DNA from: Candidatus Nitrosomarinus sp.
GTDB lineage: Archaea > Thermoproteota > Nitrososphaeria > Nitrososphaerales > Nitrosopumilaceae
DNA length: 34,143 nt
NCBI GenBank assembly: GCA_003702465.1
Contig: REGF01000003.1
Location: forward strand, 1 to 34,143
Direction: 5' to 3'
Below are positions 24,045 through 32,160 of this stretch, piece by piece. Below the pieces are notes generated by a model. That model was given only the letters and a program-made list of their open reading frames with translations, was not told where the DNA came from and ran no database searches. Each line of letters begins with the position of its first letter. The first letter of the stretch is position 1. The position numbers were made by a program, and so were the translations under genes.

Positions 24045-24922
24045 TACATTATTGCCTTTGCAATAGTATTTGAAATATCTACTTTTGATGTTTTACCTGG
24101 AATTGTATTTGTACTAATAATACTTGTCACTCCAGCTTTTTTTATTTTCTTTTCTGCATCATTAATTAATAATGCATGTGTACACGCAACATAGATTCTT
24201 TTACACTTTTGCTTTTTGAGAAACTGTGTGGCTTTGATTAAACTACCACCTGTGCTAATCATATCATCTACTAAAATCAAATCTCTGTTTTCAACTTCTG
24301 ATAAATTTGTAGTTTTAATTTTTACTTTACCTGTTTTTCTATCTCTAGCTTTTTCTAATGCAATATAATCAGAATTGAATTCCTTTGCGAATTCTTTTGC
24401 TCTTTGTTTTCCACCTTGATCTGGTGATATGATTAATGGATTTTTTAGCCTCAATTTCTTAAAATATTTGACAAGATCTGGTATTGCAGAGACATTTTGG
24501 GTTTTATTACTGAAATATTTCAATCCTATTAAACTATGAATATCTACTACTGTAATTTTTGATGCTCCTGCTCCTTTGAATAATTTTGCAAGAACTTTCA
24601 TTGTTACAATTTCACCTGGTAAAAATTCTCTATCTTGTCTTGCATAACCCATGTATGGTACTACTACATCAACTTGAGATGAATTTTCTTTTGCTTTTGT
24701 AATTAATGATAATATTTGAACTAAATTGGTATCTACTGGTGGAAAAATGGATTGTATAACAATTGATCTTTTTTTTGCAATTTTTCCAATTAATGTAATT
24801 TTACTTTCTCCATCAGGAAATGTTCTAATTTCTGATTTAACTAAATTTGCCTTTATTTTCTTTGCAATTTTTTTTGCTATTTCATCAGAAGTTATTCCTG
24901 AAATTACTGATATTTGACTCAA
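24044..24922 (-). CDS. prs: Ribose-phosphate pyrophosphokinase (PRPP synthetase)
   Basis: This enzyme makes PRPP from ribose-5-phosphate and ATP for nucleotide, histidine and tryptophan synthesis. The 292 residues include the family N-terminus with RTFPDGESKI (~38-47), VVPYMGYARQDREFLPGE (~88-105, flexible loop and ATP site), VVDIHSLIGLKYF-type metal-binding strand, ISPDQGG (~165-171) and the PRPP loop LILVDDMISTGGSL (~214-227). It starts at a TTG (24922); no ATG is in frame nearby. It is the promoter-proximal gene of the prs-methyltransferase-rnz operon and overlaps the next gene by 1 bp. Confidence 0.95.
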   Translation of the reverse strand: MSQISVISGITSDEIAKKIAKKIKANLVKSEIRTFPDGESKITLIGKIAKKRSIVIQSIFPPVDTNLVQILSLITKAKENSSQVDVVVPYMGYARQDREFLPGEIVTMKVLAKLFKGAGASKITVVDIHSLIGLKYFSNKTQNVSAIPDLVKYFKKLRLKNPLIISPDQGGKQRAKEFAKEFNSDYIALEKARDRKTGKVKIKTTNLSEVENRDLILVDDMISTGGSLIKATQFLKKQKCKRIYVACTHALLINDAEKKIKKAGVTSIISTNTIPGKTSKVDISNTIAKAIM

Positions 24923-24969
24923 TAAGAAAATATGATAAGTAGGGATTCTTAAGTTTTGAGAAATTTTTC

Positions 24970-26703
24970 TTATTCGTCGCCTTCTCCACGACCTAAATCA
25001 CCTAATCCATATTCATCAATTACTTTATTTCTAAATTCATCTTTTTCATCAATTTCTATTTGTTCTTTCTTCTCATCTCCTTGATACACTGTTCTAATTG
25101 GCCATGGAATTCTAATATCATATCTCTTAAATTCTTCATACATTATCATTCTTAGATCAGTTTTAGTCTTAAATTGTGATCCATAGTCTTTTACGTATAA
25201 CCACATTGAAAAATCCAATGCAGAATCATTGAATTGATTAAATCGTACAACTGGTTGAGATATGTCTACATGTAAATCCTTATCACAACCGCAACTTGAT
25301 TTATTTTCATCTAAATATGGACATCTGTTTTGTCTAACAAGATGTCTTCCTTTGGCATCTCTGATTTCAACCATGCCTCGTTTTCCAATTTTTACTAAGA
25401 TTGCTGCAACCTGTTTTGGGTCATTAAGATAGGAAACACCAACTGTTACTACTGCTGGAACAAGCTTGTTTTCTTTTGTGTAATTGATAATTTGTGCTGT
25501 AACCAATTGTCTTGTAGGAATAATTGCTACTGATTCATGTAGTGCATCTCTAACATATGTAACTCTAGGCGTAATTTTATGAACAATTCCATTATATCCT
25601 GATTCTAATTGAACTCTTTCTCCTTCTTTGAAAATATTGTCTTTTCTAATCATCAAATATGCAAAATAATTTTGCATTGTTTCTTGAAGAGCTAAACCAA
25701 TACCAATTGCAAGTCCACCTGTTGCAGTTGCTAATACAAATAAATCAACTCCCCACCATGATACAACTCCCAAAATTGTTGCAACAAAAATCCCTACAGG
25801 TAAAATTTGTTTGAATGATTTTGGAATACCTTCCCTTTTTTTACGTGCATAACCTGGTGGTCTGGAACTTGGAATTAATGGTTCAAAACCGTTTATTCTT
25901 TTTTCTTCTCTCCAAATATCTATTGGAAATATTTCATCTGGTTTTGCCCCCGGCTTTAATTTTCTTCCTGATTGATTACTGCCTGTAATACAATTGTTGA
26001 AATATTTCAAATATTTTGCCCTTTCAGATTCTTTCCACTGTTCAAAAGGATTACTAACTAATTTTTCATAACTTCCAATGGGATTACCTTTTGAATTACG
26101 ATATTGTTCTAATTGAACAATGCCCTCTTTAGTTTTACATAAATTTTTGAATTCTTCCTCTGTAAAATCTTCTGGAGTAATTGTTGGAGGAATCCATTTG
26201 TATAATTTATGGAAAAGATTATCGTCATCAGAAAATCCTTGCATATCATACCATGCATCAAAATCTTGTTTTTCAAGAATTGATTTATCTCGTTTTGTAA
26301 GCATTATTGGAATCAAATGAGAAATTGTATATCCCACAACTAAAATATTAAAAGTATTAAGGATTTTAGCAAAAGTTTCTTCAGCACTAAGTTCCATTGT
26401 AATTGAATTAGAATCATTTTCAAATAATTCTGAAGTTTGAATATATGCATTAGTAGAAGAAATTAACGCAATTGCAAAAAACGGTAATACCGCATTTTGT
26501 ACAAATCTTGATAAATGTGGTTTAGTGTAAAATATTTTTTTTGATTTAATTAATGATGAAAATTTTCTATATGCAGCAGAAATTGCAATTATCCCAATTA
26601 TCATTATGATGAAAGCTAATTGAAGTGATTCAGATGAAGCTAATAGTTGAGAAACAGTTTCAAATTCTCCAACAGAAATTTGTGAAATATCTCCTTCGCT
26701 CAT
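24970..26703 (-). CDS. MscS-family mechanosensitive channel with cysteine-rich insert
   Basis: 577 residues. Hydrophobic segments lie at ~29-45, ~68-85, ~115-134, ~299-317 and ~322-345. The last is the pore helix, with the Gly/Ala-rich pattern ATGGLAIGIGLALQETMQNYFA of MscS. The beta domain follows (DNIFKEGERVQLESGYNGIV, then VTYVRDALHESVAIIPTRQL), and then the cytoplasmic alpha/beta domain. The long hydrophilic loop between the third and fourth segments (~135-298) is an addition to the minimal MscS plan. Within the C-terminal domain an insert with C461, C471 and C473 (NRCPYLDENKSSCGCDKD) looks like a metal or redox site. The channel presumably releases solutes on hypo-osmotic shock. Confidence 0.92.
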   Translation of the reverse strand: MSEGDISQISVGEFETVSQLLASSESLQLAFIIMIIGIIAISAAYRKFSSLIKSKKIFYTKPHLSRFVQNAVLPFFAIALISSTNAYIQTSELFENDSNSITMELSAEETFAKILNTFNILVVGYTISHLIPIMLTKRDKSILEKQDFDAWYDMQGFSDDDNLFHKLYKWIPPTITPEDFTEEEFKNLCKTKEGIVQLEQYRNSKGNPIGSYEKLVSNPFEQWKESERAKYLKYFNNCITGSNQSGRKLKPGAKPDEIFPIDIWREEKRINGFEPLIPSSRPPGYARKKREGIPKSFKQILPVGIFVATILGVVSWWGVDLFVLATATGGLAIGIGLALQETMQNYFAYLMIRKDNIFKEGERVQLESGYNGIVHKITPRVTYVRDALHESVAIIPTRQLVTAQIINYTKENKLVPAVVTVGVSYLNDPKQVAAILVKIGKRGMVEIRDAKGRHLVRQNRCPYLDENKSSCGCDKDLHVDISQPVVRFNQFNDSALDFSMWLYVKDYGSQFKTKTDLRMIMYEEFKRYDIRIPWPIRTVYQGDEKKEQIEIDEKDEFRNKVIDEYGLGDLGRGEGDE

Positions 26704-26842
26704 AATTTATCTTCTAACTGTGTATAATTTTCTGGAATTAAATGTTAATCTGTTAAAATTCTATAGAAAATTAATGCTAATTGAATACTTTGTGCCTAAA
26801 ATTGTTGCAACATTTAACAAGGGTTACAGTACTAATTTCTAA

Positions 26843-28189
26843 ATGACCTATCAAAAATCAGTATGGGATGATGCCCCATCGATGAAATCTTATACATTAT
26901 CAAATTTTAGACAACTTCCACAAATTCAGCAACTTTCTGAAGAAAAACAATTTGAAATGGAAGTTGTGGGAAATGTTTTACCATTTAAAGCAAATAATTA
27001 TGTAATTGAACAATTAATTGATTGGAATAATATACCAAAAGATCCAATTTTTGTTCTAACATTTCCTCAAAAAGGAATGTTAAAACCTCAACATTATGAT
27101 CAAATGGCTACAGCATTAAAGAACAATGCTGATAAAAAAGAAATTGCAAATATTGCAAATGAAATTCGTTTACAATTAAATCCACACCCAGCAGGTCAAA
27201 TGGAACTTAATGTTCCAACATTACAAGATGGAACTAAATTATATGGAATGCAACATAAATACAAAGAAACTTGTTTGTTTTTCCCTAGTCAAAGTCAAAC
27301 TTGTCATGCATATTGTAGTTTTTGTTTTAGATGGCCTCAATTTGTTGGAATGGACGAAATGAAATTTGCAATGCAAGAAGGCGAACAACTAGTTCAATAC
27401 GTTAGAGAACATCCAGAAATCACAGATGTATTGTTTACTGGTGGAGATCCAATGATCATGAAAGCAAAAATCTTTTCCAAGTATGTTGATGCAATAATTG
27501 ATGCAAATCTCCCAAATCTTAAAACTATTAGAATTGGAACAAAAGCACTTTCTTATTGGCCTTACAAATTTTTGACAGATTCAGATTCTCAAGAAATGCT
27601 AGAAGTTTTTAAAAAAATTACTGACAGTGGCTTACACCTTGCATTTATGGCTCATTTCAATCATCTAAATGAATTATCTACATCTGCAGTCAAAGATGCA
27701 ATTAAAGAAGTTAGAAAAACAGGTGCACAAATTAGAACTCAGTCACCTCTCTTAACACATATCAATGATGATGCTGAAATGTGGGCAAAAATGTGGACAA
27801 AACAAGTTGAATTAGGTTGTATTCCGTATTACATGTTTGTGGTTAGAGATACAGGTGCTCAACACTATTTTGGAATTTCTTTAGTTAAAGCACATGAAAT
27901 CTTTAGGAAAGCATATTCTTCAGTTAGTGGAATAGCTCGAACTGTTAGAGGACCAAGTATGTCTGCAACGCCTGGCAAAGTCCATGTAATGGGAACTACA
28001 AACATCAATAATCAAAAAGCACTGGTTTTGAGATTTATTCAAGGTCGAAATCCTGATTGGGTAGATATACCATTTTTTGCAAAATATGATGAAAATGCAA
28101 TTTGGTTAGATGATTTAAAACCCATATCCGGTGAAAAGTTCTTCTTTGAGGAAGAAATGTTGGAATTTAAGAAAAGTAAACTAAATTGA
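26843..28189 (+). CDS. KamA-family radical SAM aminomutase, probably acidic-substrate type
   Basis: 448 residues of the lysine 2,3-aminomutase family, which moves an amino group from the alpha to the beta carbon using SAM, a [4Fe-4S] cluster and PLP. The cluster motif CHAYCSFC (C154, C158, C161) is followed by R163, matching the substrate-carboxylate Arg of the lysine enzyme. FTGGDPM (~198-204) binds SAM, MAHFNHLNE matches the family, and K379 in SATPGKVHV aligns with the PLP lysine. The aspartates that hold the lysine side chain (YQCDLS and VVDAP in the clostridial enzyme) align here with R335 (FVVRD) and R369 (TVRGP), so lysine is unlikely and a side-chain carboxylate is favoured. A GS-family gene follows after 86 bp on the same strand. 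Confidence 0.85.
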   Translation: MTYQKSVWDDAPSMKSYTLSNFRQLPQIQQLSEEKQFEMEVVGNVLPFKANNYVIEQLIDWNNIPKDPIFVLTFPQKGMLKPQHYDQMATALKNNADKKEIANIANEIRLQLNPHPAGQMELNVPTLQDGTKLYGMQHKYKETCLFFPSQSQTCHAYCSFCFRWPQFVGMDEMKFAMQEGEQLVQYVREHPEITDVLFTGGDPMIMKAKIFSKYVDAIIDANLPNLKTIRIGTKALSYWPYKFLTDSDSQEMLEVFKKITDSGLHLAFMAHFNHLNELSTSAVKDAIKEVRKTGAQIRTQSPLLTHINDDAEMWAKMWTKQVELGCIPYYMFVVRDTGAQHYFGISLVKAHEIFRKAYSSVSGIARTVRGPSMSATPGKVHVMGTTNINNQKALVLRFIQGRNPDWVDIPFFAKYDENAIWLDDLKPISGEKFFFEEEMLEFKKSKLN

Positions 28190-28275
28190 GCATTTTATCC
28201 TAAAATTTACCTGACTTTATTGACAATTCTATCTTACTAGATAAGATTAGTAAAATAATTTGTAAAATTTAGTGA

Positions 28276-29721
28276 TTGAATTCTACACAAGTTCTACAAA
28301 CTATTAAAGATGAAAACATATCTTTTATCGATTTTTGGTTTGTTGATATTTTTGGTGAACTCCATAATGTCGGTATGCCGAGTTATGCAATTGATGAAAA
28401 TAGTTTCGTAAATGGTCTTGAAAAACTAGACGCTAGTTCAATTGTTGGATTCAAATCTGTAAATAATTCTGATATGATTTTAATGCCAGATCCAAATTCA
28501 TTCAAAATTTTACCTAGTGATTATGATCCAGGTCATAGAAAAAATGCAAGAATTTTTTGTGATCTATATGATGGTAGTACAAATAAAGAATCACGTTACA
28601 ATAGAGATTCTAGAGGAATTGCACATAAAGCAACTGAAAAACTTTCAGAATTTGGATTTACTCATACGAATTGGGGTCCTGAAATAGAATTTTTTGTTTT
28701 TGATTCAATTAGTGTTTATCCTTCACCATATGCTGCAACTCATTCAGGTGGTGGTTCAGGTTATTCGATCGAATCAAAAGAATCACCATGGGCAAAAGGA
28801 AATGTAAGTACTGCAATTGATATCAAAGAAGGATATTATCCATCACAACCAAAAGATACACTTGAGGGATTTAGAAAAGATGTTTGTGATGATTTGTATA
28901 ATTATTTTGGAATTAAAATTGAAGCTGAACATCATGAAGTAGCAACCTCAGGGCAATGTGAAATCAATTTAGTTTATGATGAAATGATTGGAATGGCAGA
29001 TAATGTAATTGCAGTAAAAAATTTAGTTAAAGTCAAAGCTAAACGAAAAAATAAAGTTGCAACTTTTATGCCAAAACCAATTTTTGGTGATAATGCATCA
29101 GCTATGCACACACATCAGAGTTTATGGAAAGATGAAACTAATGTCATGTATGATCATGATGATAATGTTGCTCAAATGAGTCAAACTGGAAGATATTATA
29201 TCGGTGGAATACTAAGTCATGCTTCTGCACTATGTGCAATTTCAAATCCTACCACTAATTCTTACAAGCGACTTGTTCCAGGATTTGAAGCACCAGTTAA
29301 CGTTTGTTGGGGATTAGCAAATCGTTCAACAGCAATTAGAGTTCCAATGTATAACAGAAATCAGGAAAAAAGTAAAAGAATTGAATATCGTGTACCAGAT
29401 CCTACTGCTAATATCTATCTTTTAGAAGCTGCATTACTTTTAGCAGGATTAGATGGAATTAAAAATAAAATTGATCCTGGTGATCCTATTGAAGAAAATG
29501 TTTACAAACTTTCAACAGAAAAGAAAAGAGAATATAACATTGGTTCTTTGCCTGTATCATTGAAAGGTTCATTAGATTCTCTTGCTAGTGATTCCAAATT
29601 TTTAGAACAGATATTTACAAAAGACTTCCTTGACACTTACACTGAATTGAAATACAAAGAATATACTGCATTTGCACAAACTCCTACTGCATGGGAAGTT
29701 TCTATGTATGCAGATGCATAA
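28276..29721 (+). CDS. Second glutamine synthetase-family enzyme (paralogue of glnA)
   Basis: 481 residues from a TTG start (MNSTQVLQTIKDENISFIDF), collinear with the GS at 13126-14556. Catalytic signatures are present: LDASSIVGF (D52), WGPEIEFFVFD (E136, E138), HHEVATSGQCEIN (E221, E229), SAMHTHQSLWKD (H278), KRLVPGFEAP, ANRSTAIRVP and RIEYRVPDPTANIYL (E370). Differences from canonical GS include LDASS for LDGSS, NASAMHTHQ for NGSGMHVHQ, and changed residues after VPGFEAP (VNVCWG). The metal- and ATP-binding framework is intact, so it is a ligase, but the amine or carboxylate substrate may differ. Its position next to a KamA-type aminomutase suggests amidation of a beta-amino acid such as beta-glutamate (inference). 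It could instead be a second ordinary GS. Confidence 0.88.
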   Translation: MNSTQVLQTIKDENISFIDFWFVDIFGELHNVGMPSYAIDENSFVNGLEKLDASSIVGFKSVNNSDMILMPDPNSFKILPSDYDPGHRKNARIFCDLYDGSTNKESRYNRDSRGIAHKATEKLSEFGFTHTNWGPEIEFFVFDSISVYPSPYAATHSGGGSGYSIESKESPWAKGNVSTAIDIKEGYYPSQPKDTLEGFRKDVCDDLYNYFGIKIEAEHHEVATSGQCEINLVYDEMIGMADNVIAVKNLVKVKAKRKNKVATFMPKPIFGDNASAMHTHQSLWKDETNVMYDHDDNVAQMSQTGRYYIGGILSHASALCAISNPTTNSYKRLVPGFEAPVNVCWGLANRSTAIRVPMYNRNQEKSKRIEYRVPDPTANIYLLEAALLLAGLDGIKNKIDPGDPIEENVYKLSTEKKREYNIGSLPVSLKGSLDSLASDSKFLEQIFTKDFLDTYTELKYKEYTAFAQTPTAWEVSMYADA

Positions 29722-29775
29722 CTGGTACAAATATCAAAAATAACACTTTTAAAATTTGAATTAAATTTTTTTATT

Positions 29776-30453
29776 ATGAATTACAAACTTTTCTTTCTTT
29801 CATTATTATTGATTCCTAGTTTTACTGGAATTGTATATGGACATACTGTTGATGGAATAGGAGATTACCGTATAGAAATTGGTTGGATGAATGAACCAGT
29901 TGTTTCTGGAGAAACAAATGCTCTTGAATTGTATGTGAGTCCACTTACTGCATGTCCAGATATCCCTACTCTCTTAGAATGTGCAAATTCTCAAGAATTT
30001 GAAAATGGTATTGATGGATTAAGAAAAATGCTTAAAGTTCAATTTGTTTATGATAAAACAGAAACAATTACTCTTCCATTAACTGCAGATCATGATGTGC
30101 CAGGAAAATATTATGCTTTCATTACGCCTACAATTTCTGGATATTATCAAGCAAATCTTATTGGAAAAATTTTAGAAACTCCTGTGAATTTATCACTGCA
30201 TCCACCACCAATTGCAGAAAGATCATATATTGAATTTCCTCAATCAGCAGACTTGGCTTTAACAGAAGTTATTGATGATAATTCAAAACTTGAACAAAAA
30301 ATTGAAACTTTAGAAAATACTATAAAAAATCTAGAAACCTCTAATAATCAATTGAAAGATCAAATTGATGGATATTTTGTAATGGTACTGCCAATAGGAA
30401 TTATTGGAATAATTATTGCTATAATTGCTTTAATTAAAACACGAAGAAGTTAA
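29776..30453 (+). CDS. Secreted, C-terminally membrane-anchored protein of unknown function
   Basis: 225 residues. A signal peptide (MNYKLFFLSLLLIPSFTGIVYG, cleavage likely before HTVDGIG) leads to a beta-rich extracytoplasmic domain (~23-155) with two cysteines (ACPDIPTLLEC). The strand pattern ETITLPLTADHDVPGKYYAF, then TPTISGYYQANLIG, recalls immunoglobulin-like CopC/FixH-type domains. A coiled coil follows (DDNSKLEQKIETLENTIKNL...QLKDQ, ~175-200), then a C-terminal TM helix (VLPIGIIGIIIAIIALI, ~204-220) and a basic tail. Histidines in the mature domain could bind metal, but no clear copper motif is seen. It follows the GS paralogue by 54 bp. Confidence 0.72.
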   Translation: MNYKLFFLSLLLIPSFTGIVYGHTVDGIGDYRIEIGWMNEPVVSGETNALELYVSPLTACPDIPTLLECANSQEFENGIDGLRKMLKVQFVYDKTETITLPLTADHDVPGKYYAFITPTISGYYQANLIGKILETPVNLSLHPPPIAERSYIEFPQSADLALTEVIDDNSKLEQKIETLENTIKNLETSNNQLKDQIDGYFVMVLPIGIIGIIIAIIALIKTRRS

Positions 30454-30557
30454 TTTTTTAGTATTTTTTATTAAATTTCCAAATCATTGATATTCTGTAA
30501 TTTAATAAACTACAAGTATAGGAAAATGATTACAGATCCTAACTAGGTTGATAAAAA

Positions 30558-31706
30558 ATGGTAGAATCTAATTATGATATTTTAGGTATTGTAGAAGGAA
30601 CTACTGAAAAAGAGATTAGAGATGCATTTAGAAGATTAGCTTTACAATTCCACTCAGATCGAGGTGGAGAAAATGAACAATTTATAAAAATCAAACAAGC
30701 ATACGACGATCTAAAAATTGGAAAAAAATATCCTGATACAGATATTGAAAAAATCAAAAATTCAAAGGTTTATTCTGATGAAAGTGAAGAAGACGTTAGA
30801 AGAAAAAATCAGATTTTAGGTCAAGAATTATCAAAAGAAATGCAAACTGCTGAAGAATGGGCATCTGCTTTAAATCGTTCAAATATTACAGGTACTAGAT
30901 TATTTGGTTCAAAAACTCTTGGTGAAATTGAATTAGAAAGAAAAGCAACAGGTACATTATCTATTAAAGGTAATTTTATGGCTGGAAGTTTAACTTACGA
31001 TGGACCAATAATTATGCAAGGAAGTATTACTAGCCCCTCCTGGACTCAAGAATACAAAACTAATATTCACTTAACAAAAGGTGATTTCAAATTCATTGAT
31101 CCTTTAGAAAATAAATACAAAATTGATAATGGAGCACAAATTATTGTAGATAATGGAAATGCTGTTGTAGGTAATATTTATGGTAGAAAATTTAGAGTTG
31201 AAGATAAAGAAGGTAGAGTAGGAGTTTTTAAAATTCAAGAACATAGAACAAGTGTCTCAGCATTAAACGGTAAAATTGTTGCCGAAAATATTGTTGATAC
31301 TGTATCTTTAGATGCAGATTCAATTATTGTTTTAAATGTTGAAGAAGATGCAATACTTTCTGCACGAGAGATTTTGTTTTATGGTAGTAAGTTAACTTAT
31401 GATTGTGTAATTAAATTAAAACAAAATGGATCAATTAGATTTTTTGAAACTTTTTCCATCCAAGGATTAAGTGGAGATGCAATAATTGAATTAGAAAATG
31501 GTAAAAAAATTAGATTATTTGATCTTAAAACTAAAAAAATTAAAGACTTAGCTGATGAATTTGTTCCTCATAAAGAAAATTACAACAAAGATGCTACTAT
31601 GGTAGGAAATGGGTTTACAATTACTTATGATATGTTGAATAATCTATCTAAGAAACCAACTAAAAAATCAAATTGGAAATCTAAATTCAAATTTTCAAAA
31701 GATTAA
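30558..31706 (+). CDS. J-domain protein with non-canonical HSD motif and beta-rich C-terminal region
   Basis: 382 residues. Residues ~5-60 form a clear J-domain (YDILGIVEGTTEKEIRDAFRR, then EQFIKIKQAYDDL), but the invariant HPD motif between helices II and III reads HSD (32-34, in LQFHSDRGG). Loss of the proline or the whole motif generally weakens stimulation of Hsp70. No Gly/Phe region, zinc domain or DnaJ C-terminal domain follows. Instead, after a charged helical stretch (~65-105), a long region of short beta strands with regular hydrophobic alternation runs to ~345 (GTLSIKGNFMAGSLTYDG..., IVDTVSLDADSIIVLNVEED), resembling a solenoid such as bactofilin-type polymers. It ends in a Lys-rich tail. 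I recognise no named family for the C-terminal part. Confidence 0.75.
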   Translation: MVESNYDILGIVEGTTEKEIRDAFRRLALQFHSDRGGENEQFIKIKQAYDDLKIGKKYPDTDIEKIKNSKVYSDESEEDVRRKNQILGQELSKEMQTAEEWASALNRSNITGTRLFGSKTLGEIELERKATGTLSIKGNFMAGSLTYDGPIIMQGSITSPSWTQEYKTNIHLTKGDFKFIDPLENKYKIDNGAQIIVDNGNAVVGNIYGRKFRVEDKEGRVGVFKIQEHRTSVSALNGKIVAENIVDTVSLDADSIIVLNVEEDAILSAREILFYGSKLTYDCVIKLKQNGSIRFFETFSIQGLSGDAIIELENGKKIRLFDLKTKKIKDLADEFVPHKENYNKDATMVGNGFTITYDMLNNLSKKPTKKSNWKSKFKFSKD

Positions 31707-31770
31707 AGAATTGAAAATAAGTTGACTTAATTAAAAATAATAAAAAGAAATTAAAAATTGTAGAACTAAT

Positions 31771-32070
31771 CTAATCGATTAATTCAGTCCAACCTTTGAC
31801 GAAGACTGAGTTCTTGTAGAGTGGAACTGGTTGTCCAACTGTAAAGTCCATTGGTCTCATCCAAAAGATTGCTTTTGTTGGGCATACACCGATGCATGCA
31901 CCATCAGAAATACATCTTTCTGGGTAGAAGACAAATGCTTTACCTCTCTTCCAGCCTTCAACTGGTTTTACTCTAAGGACATCAGGACCAAGTGTTGTAC
32001 AGATTTCTACACAGAGTGCACATCCGATACACATTTGTTCACTTATGTCTGGAATAATTCCTACTGGCAT
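31771..32070 (-). CDS. Ferredoxin, [4Fe-4S] plus Asp-variant cluster
   Basis: 99 residues from the ATG at 32070 (MPVGIIPDISEQ); the ORF track uses a TTG at 32082, which is less likely because a TATA-like element lies about 27 nt before the ATG. The first cluster motif is CIGCALCVEIC, a normal C-x2-C-x2-C-x3-C. The second is CISDGACIGVCP, in which the second cysteine is Asp (C-x2-D-x2-C-x3-CP). This matches archaeal ferredoxins of the Sulfolobus type and Asp14-type ferredoxins, which hold a [3Fe-4S] or labile [4Fe-4S] cluster. It is a soluble low-potential electron carrier, probably for 2-oxoacid oxidoreductases or related enzymes. Two spaced palindromic motifs lie upstream. Confidence 0.93.
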   Translation of the reverse strand: MPVGIIPDISEQMCIGCALCVEICTTLGPDVLRVKPVEGWKRGKAFVFYPERCISDGACIGVCPTKAIFWMRPMDFTVGQPVPLYKNSVFVKGWTELID

Positions 32071-32096
32071 AACAAAATTCAATCGAGATTCGTGCT

Positions 32097-32104
32097 TAAT
32101 ATAA
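32097..32104 (-). promoter_or_regulatory. Candidate TATA box of the ferredoxin gene
   Basis: The minus strand reads TTATATTA about 27-30 nt upstream of the ATG at 32070, consistent with a very short leader or none. Confidence 0.5.
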
Positions 32105-32124
32105 TTTACCTAGATTTTTTGAGC

Positions 32125-32137
32125 TATAACGGCGTTT
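32125..32137. promoter_or_regulatory. Palindromic direct repeat upstream of ferredoxin, copy 1
   Basis: TATAACGGCGTTT contains AACG-G-CGTT (32128-32136), a 9-bp palindrome. The identical 13-mer recurs exactly 20 bp away. It lies 20-40 bp upstream of the ferredoxin TATA element, a position suited to an activator or repressor. Confidence 0.65.
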
Positions 32138-32144
32138 CAAATTT

Positions 32145-32157
32145 TATAACGGCGTTT
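32145..32157. promoter_or_regulatory. Palindromic direct repeat upstream of ferredoxin, copy 2
   Basis: A second exact TATAACGGCGTTT, 20 bp (about two helical turns) from copy 1, ending 3 bp before the stop codon of the upstream minus-strand gene. The GC-rich core stands out from the AT-rich surroundings. Confidence 0.65.
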
Positions 32158-32160
32158 GAA

